This document shows, one piece after another, positions 47,569-56,500 of a stretch of DNA of 64,000 nt. The notes beneath the pieces are model-generated. The model was not told the DNA's origin, did not search any database, and was given only the letters and a program-made list of their open reading frames with translations. The stretch is from Bacteroidota bacterium (lineage in GTDB: Bacteria; Bacteroidota; Bacteroidia; 2-12-FULL-35-15), in assembly GCA_016722565.1 (NCBI GenBank), contig JADKIU010000001.1:806001-870000 (forward strand), in the 5' to 3' direction. Each line of letters opens with the position of its first letter. Position 1 is the first letter of the stretch. Both the position numbers and the translations under genes were made by a program.

Positions 47569-47721
47569 ATGAAAAAAGTATTTGTAATTATCTTATCAGT
47601 CGTTTTTGTTGGTGCTACGTTGTCATCATGCAGAAGCCACGAGCGTTGTGCTGCATATGGAAAAATTAACAAAATCGAATCAGGTAAGAAAATTACCGAT
47701 AAGACTGAAAAATCAATCTAA
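47569..47721 (+). CDS. 50-residue lipoprotein (first of a tandem pair)
   Basis: A lipoprotein signal (MKKVFVIILSVVFVGATLSSC, lipobox LSSC) leaves a mature peptide of about 29 residues: CRSHERCAAYGKINKIESGK and so on. The start is the ATG at 47569; the in-frame extension to 47491 would put a second hydrophobic stretch in front. The mature part keeps C-x-S-H-x-x-C-A in common with the next gene. The second Cys could form a disulfide or bind a metal or cofactor. With the next lipoprotein and ytxJ, spaced 15 and 14 bases, it forms a probable operon behind the promoter at 47513-47520. Function unknown. Confidence 0.75.
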   Translation: MKKVFVIILSVVFVGATLSSCRSHERCAAYGKINKIESGKKITDKTEKSI

Positions 47722-47736
47722 AAATCCCTATATCTC

Positions 47737-47880
47737 ATGAAAAAACTTGCACTTATCCTTCTAGCTGTATTTGTTACAGGTTCAATCTTAACTTCTTGCA
47801 AGTCTCATGGGAATTGCGCTGGAATCACTACTCAAAAAGTTGAGAAAGTGAAAGTGAGCGCTTTGCCACGTTCTATCTAA
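47737..47880 (+). CDS. 47-residue lipoprotein (second of the tandem pair)
   Basis: MKKLALILLAVFVTGSILTSC is a lipoprotein signal (lipobox LTSC) and the mature part starts CKSHGNCAGITTQKVEKVKV. It is a paralogue of the 47569-47721 product, sharing the C-x-S-H-x-x-C-A pattern after the lipid-modified Cys, with a different basic tail. It begins 15 bases after the first lipoprotein and ends 14 bases before ytxJ. Very small lipoproteins like this are easy to miss in automatic annotation. The role is not known. Confidence 0.75.
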   Translation: MKKLALILLAVFVTGSILTSCKSHGNCAGITTQKVEKVKVSALPRSI

Positions 47881-47894
47881 TTCCGTTATTTCTT

Positions 47895-48242
47895 ATGAAT
47901 TGGTTGCCGCTCATCGCTGAAGAACAGTTGATGGATGTTGACGCTTTGTCTAATCGCAACGATGTGAAAGCTGTCCTGTTGTTCAAACACAGTACACGCT
48001 GTTCTATTAGTATTGCTGCACTTGGACGATTGGAGCGGTCGTGGAAATTAATGGATACGCTAGTGCCTACTTTTTATCTCGACTTATTAAATCATAGAAA
48101 CATCTCTCAAGCCATTGCACAGAAATACGGCATTGAGCACGAATCTCCTCAGATTCTGGTCATCAAAAATGGGAAATGTATTTATTCTGCAACCCATTCT
48201 GATATCAGTAGCCCTGAAATAGAAGCAGCGATTAATAGTTAA
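47895..48242 (+). CDS. ytxJ: YtxJ-family (bacillithiol system) redox-active protein
   Basis: 115 residues, thioredoxin-like. The block VLLFKHSTRCSISIAALGRL carries a single Cys in the STRCSIS motif, the redox Cys of the YtxJ/BrxC-type monothiol bacilliredoxins, and GIEHESPQILVIKNGKCIYS is the cis-Pro region. Such proteins remove bacillithiol from oxidised protein thiols; bacillithiol is used by several Bacteroidota. It is the third gene after the two tiny Cys-containing lipoproteins. Its end overlaps the end of the convergent OsmC gene by 11 bases. Confidence 0.85.
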   Translation: MNWLPLIAEEQLMDVDALSNRNDVKAVLLFKHSTRCSISIAALGRLERSWKLMDTLVPTFYLDLLNHRNISQAIAQKYGIEHESPQILVIKNGKCIYSATHSDISSPEIEAAINS

Positions 48243-48636
48243 AAATCACGGTTTGTACTAATTCTGCACTTAAACTTTTTGCCACCGGACATGTATGTGC
48301 CGCATGCTCCAGCAAGGTTTTGTCCTTTTCCGAATAATTGTTTTTAGGCATTGCAAATTCTACAATAATTTCACCCACCCTGCGAGGATCTGCCTTCATT
48401 ATTTTGGTGATTTCGATGGCTGTCCCGTCAATATTGATGTTGTGACGCCCTGCAACGATGCCCATGATTGTCAACATACAGCATCCTAAAGATGTAGCCA
48501 GTAAATCGGTTGGTGAAAAGGCCTCTCCCTTGCCATTATTGTCCAGCGGTGCATCTGTTATAATGGTTTTTCCCGATTGTAAATGAGTGGCTTCGGTACG
48601 AAGATTTCCTTGGTATACTATTTTAGACGTTTTCAT
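48232..48636 (-). CDS. OsmC-family peroxiredoxin-like protein
   Basis: 134 residues from the ATG at 48636, which gives MKTSKIVYQGNLRTEATHLQ; an extra 17 codons upstream are not typical of the family. OsmC/Ohr proteins reduce organic peroxides with two Cys residues. Here the first Cys pair is in ATSLGCCMLTIMGIVA and the second in LLEHAAHTCPVAKSL; SPTDLLATSLGCC is the family signature with the usual Glu and Arg nearby. It is the OsmC rather than Ohr subgroup. It converges on ytxJ with an 11-base overlap, and both are redox proteins. A TATCTTTG box on the minus strand lies at 48753-48760. Confidence 0.88.
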   Translation of the reverse strand: MKTSKIVYQGNLRTEATHLQSGKTIITDAPLDNNGKGEAFSPTDLLATSLGCCMLTIMGIVAGRHNINIDGTAIEITKIMKADPRRVGEIIVEFAMPKNNYSEKDKTLLEHAAHTCPVAKSLSAELVQTVIFNY

Positions 48637-48791
48637 CGTTGTAAAGTGTGGGATAAATGTGTTTTGTTTCGTATATTTGTTAAACAATTCTTCGATTTAA
48701 AATGTTTTAAATAAAAGAATTGATAATCTCTGAATACCGAGATTGATACATACAAAGATAGCAGAATCTCGATTCTGAAAATAGTAATCAC

Positions 48792-49571
48792 ATGCGAATG
48801 TTTAAGAATATATTTCTAATCGTATTCCTTTTTGTTTTTTCTTTTCCAACCGTTGGTCAGGACTTGAAAGATTCTCAGTCGCGTATAGATGCCGGAGAGG
48901 ATTTAAAAGTGTTGTATCGTAACGAATCCAATTTTGGTTTGTTTGTGCATTCTGCCGGTGGTCTTGGTATTGCCTATCGCAGAGGTTATCACGTTCATGG
49001 CACACGCAAACGTGTGTTGGAAGTGGAAGCACAAAATTTTAAACATGCAAAAGAAATTAAAAGTGTCAATCCGTATTATGACAACGCCAGAGGATTTGTT
49101 TACGGAAAATTAAATTCTGTTTTGGTGATTCGTCCCGGTGTTGGTTTTCAAAATACACTTTTCGAAAAACAAGAAAAAAAGAATGTAGAAATTCGATTCT
49201 CTTATTTTGTTGGAGCAACGTTAGCTTTTGCCAAGCCTGTCTATTTAGAAGTGGTTGTGAAAACCAACGATCCGAATTTAAATCCTATTTCAACGGAACG
49301 TTATGATCCGGATAAACATTTCCCATCTGATATTTATGGCAAAGCACCTTTTTTCAAAGGACTTGGTCAAACACGATTATATCCGGGTGGATATGGTAAA
49401 ATCGCATTGAGTTTTGAATATGGTAAACGTTACAATGTGATTAAAGCCATCGAAACAGGTGCCGTTGTTGATGTGTATCCTGTGGCTCTTCCTCTTATGG
49501 CGTTCGCTCCGAAGCAACGTGTGTTTGCTACCTTGTACCTGAAAATGGTTTGGGGGAAGAAATGGTTTTAG
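48792..49571 (+). CDS. Exported protein, probable outer-membrane beta-barrel
   Basis: 259 residues. A signal peptide (MRMFKNIFLIVFLFVFSFPTVGQ) precedes alternating hydrophobic/polar strands with many aromatic ends: NFGLFVHSAGGLGIAYRRG, VEIRFSYFVGATLAFA, GGYGKIALSFEYGKRYN and a terminal MVWGKKWF. The closing Phe is typical of barrel proteins. I do not recognise a family name. A TATATTTG box at 48672-48679 (+) may be its promoter, with a leader of about 105 nt. A palindromic element (49634-49660) and then lipA lie behind it. Confidence 0.68.
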   Translation: MRMFKNIFLIVFLFVFSFPTVGQDLKDSQSRIDAGEDLKVLYRNESNFGLFVHSAGGLGIAYRRGYHVHGTRKRVLEVEAQNFKHAKEIKSVNPYYDNARGFVYGKLNSVLVIRPGVGFQNTLFEKQEKKNVEIRFSYFVGATLAFAKPVYLEVVVKTNDPNLNPISTERYDPDKHFPSDIYGKAPFFKGLGQTRLYPGGYGKIALSFEYGKRYNVIKAIETGAVVDVYPVALPLMAFAPKQRVFATLYLKMVWGKKWF

Positions 49572-49633
49572 TACGGATAACGAATCAAAACAAATTTACG
49601 AATCTATCTGAAAAAATTTCCAACGACTTAACG

Positions 49634-49660
49634 CTTCTCGACTCCGCTCGAAGTGACGTT
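49634..49660. repeat. REP-like element before lipA
   Basis: CTTCTCGACTCCGCTCGAAG followed by TGACGTT. It shares the core GACTCCGCTC and the end GTGACG with the reverse complement of the mqnD element (36945-36973). It lies 27 bases before the lipA start. Confidence 0.5.
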
Positions 49661-49686
49661 CTAAATAAAACACTGCAACAAAGATT

Positions 49687-50556
49687 ATGGCTGATACAAT
49701 TACCCCAGAGAGAAAATTTCAAAAAAAACCGGATTGGTTACGCGTAAAATTACCTACAGGGAAAGAATATGCGCAAGTGCGTGAAATCGTCTCCAAACAT
49801 AAATTACATACCATCTGCGAAAGTGGAAACTGTCCGAATATGGGAGAATGCTGGGGTGCAGGTACTGCTACCTTCATGATTCTCGGAAACATCTGCACCC
49901 GTTCGTGCGGATTTTGTAATGTGGCTACAGGCCGACCACTCGCTGTTGATTTGCAGGAGCCGGAACGTGTTGCTGAATCTGTTCGCTTGATGAATGTAAA
50001 ACATTGTGTGATCACTTCTGTTGATCGTGACGATTTAAAAGATGGTGGTTCCACGATCTGGGCAGAAACCATTAACGCTATTCGTAGAGTGAGTCCGCAA
50101 ACAAAATTTGAAACTTTGATTCCCGACTTTCAAGGAAAGTGGGAAAATTTGCAACGCATCATCGATGTGAAGCCGGATATTGTTTCTCATAATTTAGAAA
50201 CCGTTCGCAGATTAACCAAACAAGTGCGCATCCAGGCAAAATACGACCGAAGCTTAGAAGTACTAAAACGCTTAAAAGATGCGGGTGTAAAAACCAAATG
50301 TGGTGTGATGTTGGGCTTAGGTGAAACCGAAGCGGAAGTGATTGAAACCATGGACGACCTCAGAGCCGTTGGTTGCGATGTGTTAACACTCGGACAATAT
50401 TTACAACCGAGTCCGAAACATTTACCCGTTGCCGAATTTGTTCGCCCGGAAGTGTTTGCGAAATTCAAAGAAATTGGATTAGCTAAAGGTTTCCGTTTTG
50501 TAGAAAGCGGACCATTGGTGAGATCTTCGTATCACGCGGAGAAACATATCTTTTAG
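49687..50556 (+). CDS. lipA: Lipoyl synthase
   Basis: 289 residues, a radical SAM enzyme that inserts two sulfurs into octanoyl chains on lipoate-dependent proteins. Auxiliary cluster: [12 protein letters not shown] (CxxxxCxxxxxC). Radical SAM cluster: [10 protein letters not shown] (CxxxCxxC). [20 protein letters not shown] and [15 protein letters not shown] are conserved, and [15 protein letters not shown] with its Ser near the C-terminus binds the auxiliary cluster. The start ATG at 49687 gives the basic [20 protein letters not shown]. lipB or lplA is not adjacent. Behind it lie an 8-bp tandem repeat and a palindromic element. Confidence 0.97.
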   Translation: MADTITPERKFQKKPDWLRVKLPTGKEYAQVREIVSKHKLHTICESGNCPNMGECWGAGTATFMILGNICTRSCGFCNVATGRPLAVDLQEPERVAESVRLMNVKHCVITSVDRDDLKDGGSTIWAETINAIRRVSPQTKFETLIPDFQGKWENLQRIIDVKPDIVSHNLETVRRLTKQVRIQAKYDRSLEVLKRLKDAGVKTKCGVMLGLGETEAEVIETMDDLRAVGCDVLTLGQYLQPSPKHLPVAEFVRPEVFAKFKEIGLAKGFRFVESGPLVRSSYHAEKHIF

Positions 50557-50560
50557 GAAG

Positions 50561-50592
50561 TAACTAGGTAACTAGGTGACTAGGTAACTGAG
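50561..50592. repeat. 8-bp tandem repeat, four copies
   Basis: TAACTAGG, TAACTAGG, TGACTAGG, TAACTGAG in direct succession, starting 4 bases after the lipA stop. Many stop codons are present in all frames. It is too short to judge if it varies in copy number. Confidence 0.6.
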
Positions 50593-50661
50593 TAGTTATG
50601 GTTGTGATTCAAACTTTACCTTCCTCACTATTGAACAAGTGTTTATTGCTCTCAATTAGAA

Positions 50662-50723
50662 CGTCATTGCGAGGTACGAAGCAATCTCGATCTGTTTAGA
50701 TTGTTTCGTACTGCCAAGTACGC
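50662..50723. repeat. Inverted-repeat element (CGTCATTGC family, second copy)
   Basis: CGTCATTGCGAGGTACGAAG then CAATCTC pairs imperfectly with AGATTGTTTCGTACTGCCAA. The outer part of the right arm is degenerate. It belongs to the same family as 42921-42990. Confidence 0.65.
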
Positions 50724-50779
50724 CCTGTCAAAATCATTTTATTCAGAATATATTATTTCCCAGGAACCGCTTTTCCCTC

Positions 50780-50787
50780 TATCTTTG
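50780..50787 (+). promoter_or_regulatory. -7 box TATCTTTG, 4 nt before the pentapeptide gene
   Basis: An exact TAnnTTTG match 4 bases before the ATG at 50792. No TTTG at -33 (TTCC is found). It points to a leaderless mRNA. Confidence 0.45.
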
Positions 50788-50791
50788 TGCT

Positions 50792-51364
50792 ATGGCACTC
50801 CCACTCACGGAAAATAAAGTGTTTGAAAAGATTATTCTTTCAAACGAGCCCCTACCGAAAGGTGAATATGAAAATTGCAAATTCAAAGATTGCGACTTTT
50901 CGAATGGACATCTATCCAACTATGTTTTTGTGGATTGTGAATTTATTGATTGCAACTTAAGCATGACCAAATTCAGCAATACCGCTTTTAAAACCGTCAA
51001 ATTTAAAAACTGCAAAGTGCTTGGTGTCAATTTTGCTGAAGCCAATCCTTTTTTGCTAGCATTCAATTTTGAAGATTGTTTGTTGAATCTCTCCATGTTT
51101 TACAATTTAAAATTGAAAGAAACAAAATTCAAAAACTGCAGCCTACACGAAACCGATTTTTCTGATAGCGACTTAACAGGTGCTGTGTTTGCTGATTGCG
51201 ACTTGCTTGGAGCCGTTTTTAAAAACAGCATTCTCGAAAAAGCCGACTTTCGCAGCGCATTTAACTTTTCAATTGACCCCGAAGAGAACAGAATGAAGAA
51301 AGCAAAATTTTCCAGAATGGGATTGGATGGCTTGTTGCATAAGTATGGGATTGATATCGTCTGA
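50792..51364 (+). CDS. Pentapeptide-repeat protein
   Basis: 190 residues built of A(D/N)LxF-type five-residue repeats, with cores such as CKFKDCDFSNGHLSNYVFVD and CEFIDCNLSMTKFSNTAFKT, and later CSLHETDFSDSDLTGAVFAD. These fold as a right-handed square beta-helix that can imitate the shape of DNA. Relatives (Qnr, McbG) protect DNA gyrase from toxins and quinolones, but most members have no known role. No signal peptide, so cytoplasmic. It ends with a short helical tail (GLDGLLHKYGIDIV). A palindromic element follows, starting 7 bases after the stop. Confidence 0.87.
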   Translation: MALPLTENKVFEKIILSNEPLPKGEYENCKFKDCDFSNGHLSNYVFVDCEFIDCNLSMTKFSNTAFKTVKFKNCKVLGVNFAEANPFLLAFNFEDCLLNLSMFYNLKLKETKFKNCSLHETDFSDSDLTGAVFADCDLLGAVFKNSILEKADFRSAFNFSIDPEENRMKKAKFSRMGLDGLLHKYGIDIV

Positions 51365-51370
51365 CCGGAT

Positions 51371-51508
51371 TGTCAGTTCGAGTGTTTCTAGAGCTGGAAG
51401 CGAAAGAAACGTATCGAGAACAATTTCGGAGATGAGACACGTTTTGCAAACAGTTCTCGATACAATTTTTGCCTCGAAGACTCGAGTCAAAAATCACTCG
51501 AACTGACA
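51371..51508. repeat. 138-bp nested inverted-repeat element
   Basis: Outer ends TGTCAGTTCGAGTG (51371-51384) and CACTCGAACTGACA (51495-51508) are perfect complements. An inner pair GTATCGAGAAC (51411-51421) and GTTCTCGATAC (51453-51463) is also perfect. It holds no plausible gene. The promoter region of the GAPDH gene begins behind it. Confidence 0.75.
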
Positions 51509-51548
51509 ACAGTGTAAATAAATTCCATCTTGCAATCACTTTTCACTT

Positions 51549-51556
51549 TATCTTTG
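51549..51556 (+). promoter_or_regulatory. -7 box of the GAPDH gene (TATCTTTG)
   Basis: An exact TAnnTTTG match 18 bases before the ATG at 51575. TTG lies at 51530-51532 with a 16-base spacer. Confidence 0.5.
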
Positions 51557-51574
51557 TAAAAACAATTCCCTCGA

Positions 51575-52570
<996 letters not shown>

Positions 52571-52602
52571 GTTAATTATATTTTGACATCTTGTTGGATG
52601 AC

Positions 52603-53352
52603 CTACTTATACTCCTTCAACTCCAATTTCTCCCCATCAAATACAGCGTATGTATTATAATTGATCCATTCCCCTAAATTGATGTAGCGGCTTTTTTCGG
52701 AAAGTTTGATGTCGAGTGGTAAGTGGCGGTGGCCAAAAATGAAATAATCGAAATGTTCTTTCTGTAGAACTTCTTTGCAGTATACTGCTAACCATTCATT
52801 TTCTTCACCTTTAAATTGTTCATCTTTGGGCGCGTTGGATGCTCTGCTCTTTTTTGACCAGAAGCTGGCAATGCCGGCTCCAAAATTGGGATGAATACGA
52901 GCAAACAACCATTGGCAAACAGTACTGGAAAATATTTTTTTGATGAACTTATATCCATTGTCTCCTGGACCTAAGCCATCACCATGTCCTAAGTAAAATT
53001 TTTTGCCGTAATATTCGCGTGTAATCGGGTTCTTGTGCACGGTAACACCGAGCTCTTTTTCTAAATAACCAAACATCCACATGTCGTGGTTGCCGGTAAA
53101 GAGGGTTACCGGAGTGCCGGAGTCTACAATCTCCGCAATCTTGCCGAGTAAGCGAATAAATCCTTTTTGAACTACGTATTTGTATTCAAACCAAAAATCA
53201 AACATATCGCCCATCAAGTAGATTTCTTTTGCATCGTGCTTGATTTCATCCAGCCACTTTACAATGCGCTTTTCACGCTCTAAGCTCTTTTCGTAGCTTG
53301 GAACACCTAAGTGGAAATCGGAGGCAAAGTATATTTTGGTTTTGTCGGGCAT
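52603..53352 (-). CDS. UDP-2,3-diacylglucosamine diphosphatase-like metallophosphoesterase
   Basis: 249 residues of the calcineurin-like phosphoesterase fold. Metal-binding motifs in order: ASDFHLGVPSYEKS (D-x-H), YLMGDMFDFWFEY (GDxxD), FTGNHDMWMFGYL (GNHD), LGHGDGLGPGDNGY (GHGD) and FGHRHLPLDIKL (GHxH). The FDFWFEY pattern and GDGLGPGD are typical of LpxH, which turns UDP-2,3-diacylglucosamine into lipid X in lipid A synthesis. Cytoplasmic; lpxK is present 9 kb away. The family has several branches (LpxH, LpxH2), so the symbol is left out. A palindromic element lies before its start. Confidence 0.88.
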   Translation of the reverse strand: MPDKTKIYFASDFHLGVPSYEKSLEREKRIVKWLDEIKHDAKEIYLMGDMFDFWFEYKYVVQKGFIRLLGKIAEIVDSGTPVTLFTGNHDMWMFGYLEKELGVTVHKNPITREYYGKKFYLGHGDGLGPGDNGYKFIKKIFSSTVCQWLFARIHPNFGAGIASFWSKKSRASNAPKDEQFKGEENEWLAVYCKEVLQKEHFDYFIFGHRHLPLDIKLSEKSRYINLGEWINYNTYAVFDGEKLELKEYK

Positions 53353-53369
53353 TTGGCTTCGTAACTTTT

Positions 53370-53509
53370 ACACACCCCTAACCCCTCTCAAGAGGGGAAT
53401 GGATTCTCGTCAGTTTTTAAATTATAGTTCTAAATAAAATTATTCAATAGTAAACTAATTCTCAATGTTCACACTGTCAAATCCCCTCTCGAGAGGGGCA
53501 GGGGTGTGT
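53370..53509. repeat. Paired REP-like palindromes (CCCCTCTC family)
   Basis: The left ACACACCCCTAACCCCTCTC (53370-53389) and AAGAGGGGAA after it mirror the right arm ATCCCCTCTCGAGAGGGGCA then GGGGTGTGTT (53481-53510). Each half holds its own CCCCTCTC/GAGAGGGG hairpin, and the two halves are inverted to each other across about 80 AT-rich bases. The core is shared with 22296-22336. Confidence 0.7.
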
Positions 53510-53518
53510 TTTTGTTTG

Positions 53519-56500
53519 TTACAACGAAAAATTCCGAATTAACCCAAATGGATTAATCAAATTTAAGTTCAATGTAAAACGTATGGTTTCTAAATAAGTA
53601 ATGTTGTTTGCGGTATTAAAATCCTGAATGTTTTTGGACATCACTACCGGAAAATAAATTTCAAAGAATTTTTTTCTAAACGACAAACAAACTCCTGCAT
53701 CGTATAAAACATCTTCTGTACTCATGGATTTTTTGTCTGCCGTTCCAATATCTGCATACAGGTTAATAGGAAGTTTCATGTTTCCTAACGATGTTTTTAA
53801 ATTCAATGCAGCCAACCAGGTAGATGATTGTCCTAGTGGTGAATACACTTTCATGCCACCATCGGTATCGGTAAATTGGTTGGAAAGAATTTCGCCATTG
53901 TTGATCAACTCAGAGCGACCTAAAAAGATATTGTCGAACAAATAATCCTGTAATCCGGTTTGTCCGCTCATTCGGAAACGGTAAGGACCGGCATCCACCG
54001 CTTCGGTTCCAATAAATGTTCCGGCAAACAAACGAATGTCCACACCTTTGTTTTTCTTTTTGAAGTTATACGAGTAATGTGCGGTTACTGCCGCTTTCAT
54101 CATTTTCTCTCCTTGCTGAAAATTCACATTCACATCGTAAGGTGTAATCGCATCTTCTTTTGAAAAAGAGAATGTTAAATCGTTAAAGTTGGTGGTGAGC
54201 GTATCGCGTTTGTAGATTGCAGGACGCACCGCATAATTTCCAACCGGAAACTCTTTCATGATCGTGATGTTGCGGTAGCGGATAGTAAGGTTAAACGGAC
54301 TTCTTAACTCTGCTTTTTTAAGTTTGATGAAAATTTCAGGTGCAATTTTATTGAAATTGAAGTTCAATGGTTTTCCGTTTGCATCATCCGGATGATTCGA
54401 GAATGCATATCGTGTGGTGGTTAACCCGATAGCAACATGTTGCAATCCATTCTTTGGAAACATGTTGTATGCAACATGGCCATATCCTGCAAAATCTTTT
54501 GTGGTGATGCTATACATTGGCATCAATTCAAATTCAAATTTCTTTTGTGGTAACAAATTGTTGTAAAATGCGAGTCCGAACATCCAACGATTGTAGTTGT
54601 TCCAACCGGCAACCGGTGTCCAAAATAATTGTGTTTTATCCGGATTGTCCAAACTGCCCAAGAATTGTAGTTTGATGGGTTCTGTTTTTTTGAAGATTCC
54701 GGTAGTGCGTATTTTATTGTTGTTGCGATTTACTTCTGGCATGTCTTCACGCATATCGATCTTAAAATAATCGATTTCAGATTTCGGGAAGGTTAATGCT
54801 TGCTTGCCATCAAAACCATCGTAAACAACTTCTCCAATGAGTTTACCATCTTTAATTCCCTGAATAAAAACCGGGCCATTGATATCGCCTTTGTTTTTAA
54901 CACCAATATCCCAAGTGCCATCTTGGTTTTTATGCACGAAGGTGATTTTATAATCTAGTTTTTGAGTGGAGTTAATCAATCCATCAAACAACCACGATAA
55001 ATTTTTGCCGGTTGTTTTTTCAACCGATCTTCTAAAATCTTCTGGCATCGGATGTTTAAAATGCCATTCATCAAAATAGGCTTGCATCACTTTATCCATT
55101 TCCGCTTCACCCAAATAAGCCATTAAGTAATCCATTACAATGGCTGTTTTGGAATACATCACGCCAGCGTAATTTAATTGTGTATAATGTGCCGAATGAC
55201 ATTCGATGGGTTGATCTTCGTTTTTCTTTGCGGCAAACAAATAAGACAATTCATATTGTGCTTTGTGTTTGTAACGCGATAAATCAAATGCCTTGCCGAT
55301 TGGTCCATCTGCCAAATCACCAATTAGTTTTTGGTCAGGATATTTTGTTTCTATGTAACGATGTTCGTTGAAAGAGTTAAGGCCTTCATCCATCCATCCA
55401 TGTGTGCGTTCGTTGGAGCCAAGCATTCCGTAAAACCAATTGTGTCCTACTTCATGTGTGATGACTACGTCTAATTGAAATGCACTTCCGCTACCACCAA
55501 TCACGGTGATGTTTGGGTATTCCATTCCGCCTCCAGCGCTAATGGTTCCATCAACGGCTGTGCAATGTGCGTAAGGATAATCACCATTCCACAAGGAATA
55601 ATAATAAATGGCATCGTTTAAATATTGAATACTGTTTTTCCAGAGATTGCCTTCAGTGTTGGTGAACATGGCCCAAGTGGTGACCTTGTTTTTTGTATGT
55701 GGAGTAACAATTTCGCCTTTTAGAACGTGATAGCGTTTATCGCAAAACCATGCAAAGTCGTGCACGTTTTTTTGTTTGAAGCGTAAGGTTTTTGTTTCCA
55801 ATTCGGATGGAGGAAAAGCCACATCGCTTTTGTCAAACGAAGTGATTGCTTCGGTAGCTTTTACATTTTTTTCCAGCCAAGCAATTTCTTTTTCACCATC
55901 TACCATATCACCAGTTGCTCCTAATACATAATTTTTAGGAAGCGTGATGCTTACATCAAAGCTGCCGAATTCAGAATAAAATTCCCCTTGATTCAAGTAT
56001 GGAATGGGGTTCCATCCGTAACGGTCGAATACGGCCGGTTTTGGATACCATTGTGTAATCTGATACGATTGTCCAATATGTCCCATTCTGGAAATTTCTC
56101 CGGAAGGAATTTTAACATGGAACGGAGTTGTGATAACGATTACCCCACCACTTTTTAATGGTTCGTTTAAAATGATTTTACAAATGTCGGTACTGTCTTT
56201 AATAAGTTCCCATTTAACAGCCACATCATTTACTTTGAAATCCAATTGGTCGATATACCCTCTTTCCTCGTCTTTGGCGTAATACAATTTAGTTTCTCCG
56301 CCTTCCATCAACTGCTTGGCAAGAGCGGTATTATTGTCTTTGTATGCATTGGGCCAAAGATGCATGTAGATGTAGGTAAGCGTTGTAGGCGAGTTGTTGA
56401 TGTATTCTATTTTTTCATCTGCTGTCAATTCATGCTTTACATCGTCCAACTTCACGTTGATGGTATAATTCACTTCTTGTTGAAAATAAGTTTGTGCCAT

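Noticed and set aside
49550..49747. 65-codon open frame overlapping the 3' end of the exported protein gene and the lipA start
   Set aside because: It crosses a REP-like element (49634-49660), overlaps two better genes in another frame and has no domain or signal.
50561..50592. CRISPR-like direct repeat array
   Set aside because: Units are 8 bp without spacers; it is a simple tandem repeat. No CRISPR array or cas gene was found anywhere in the window.
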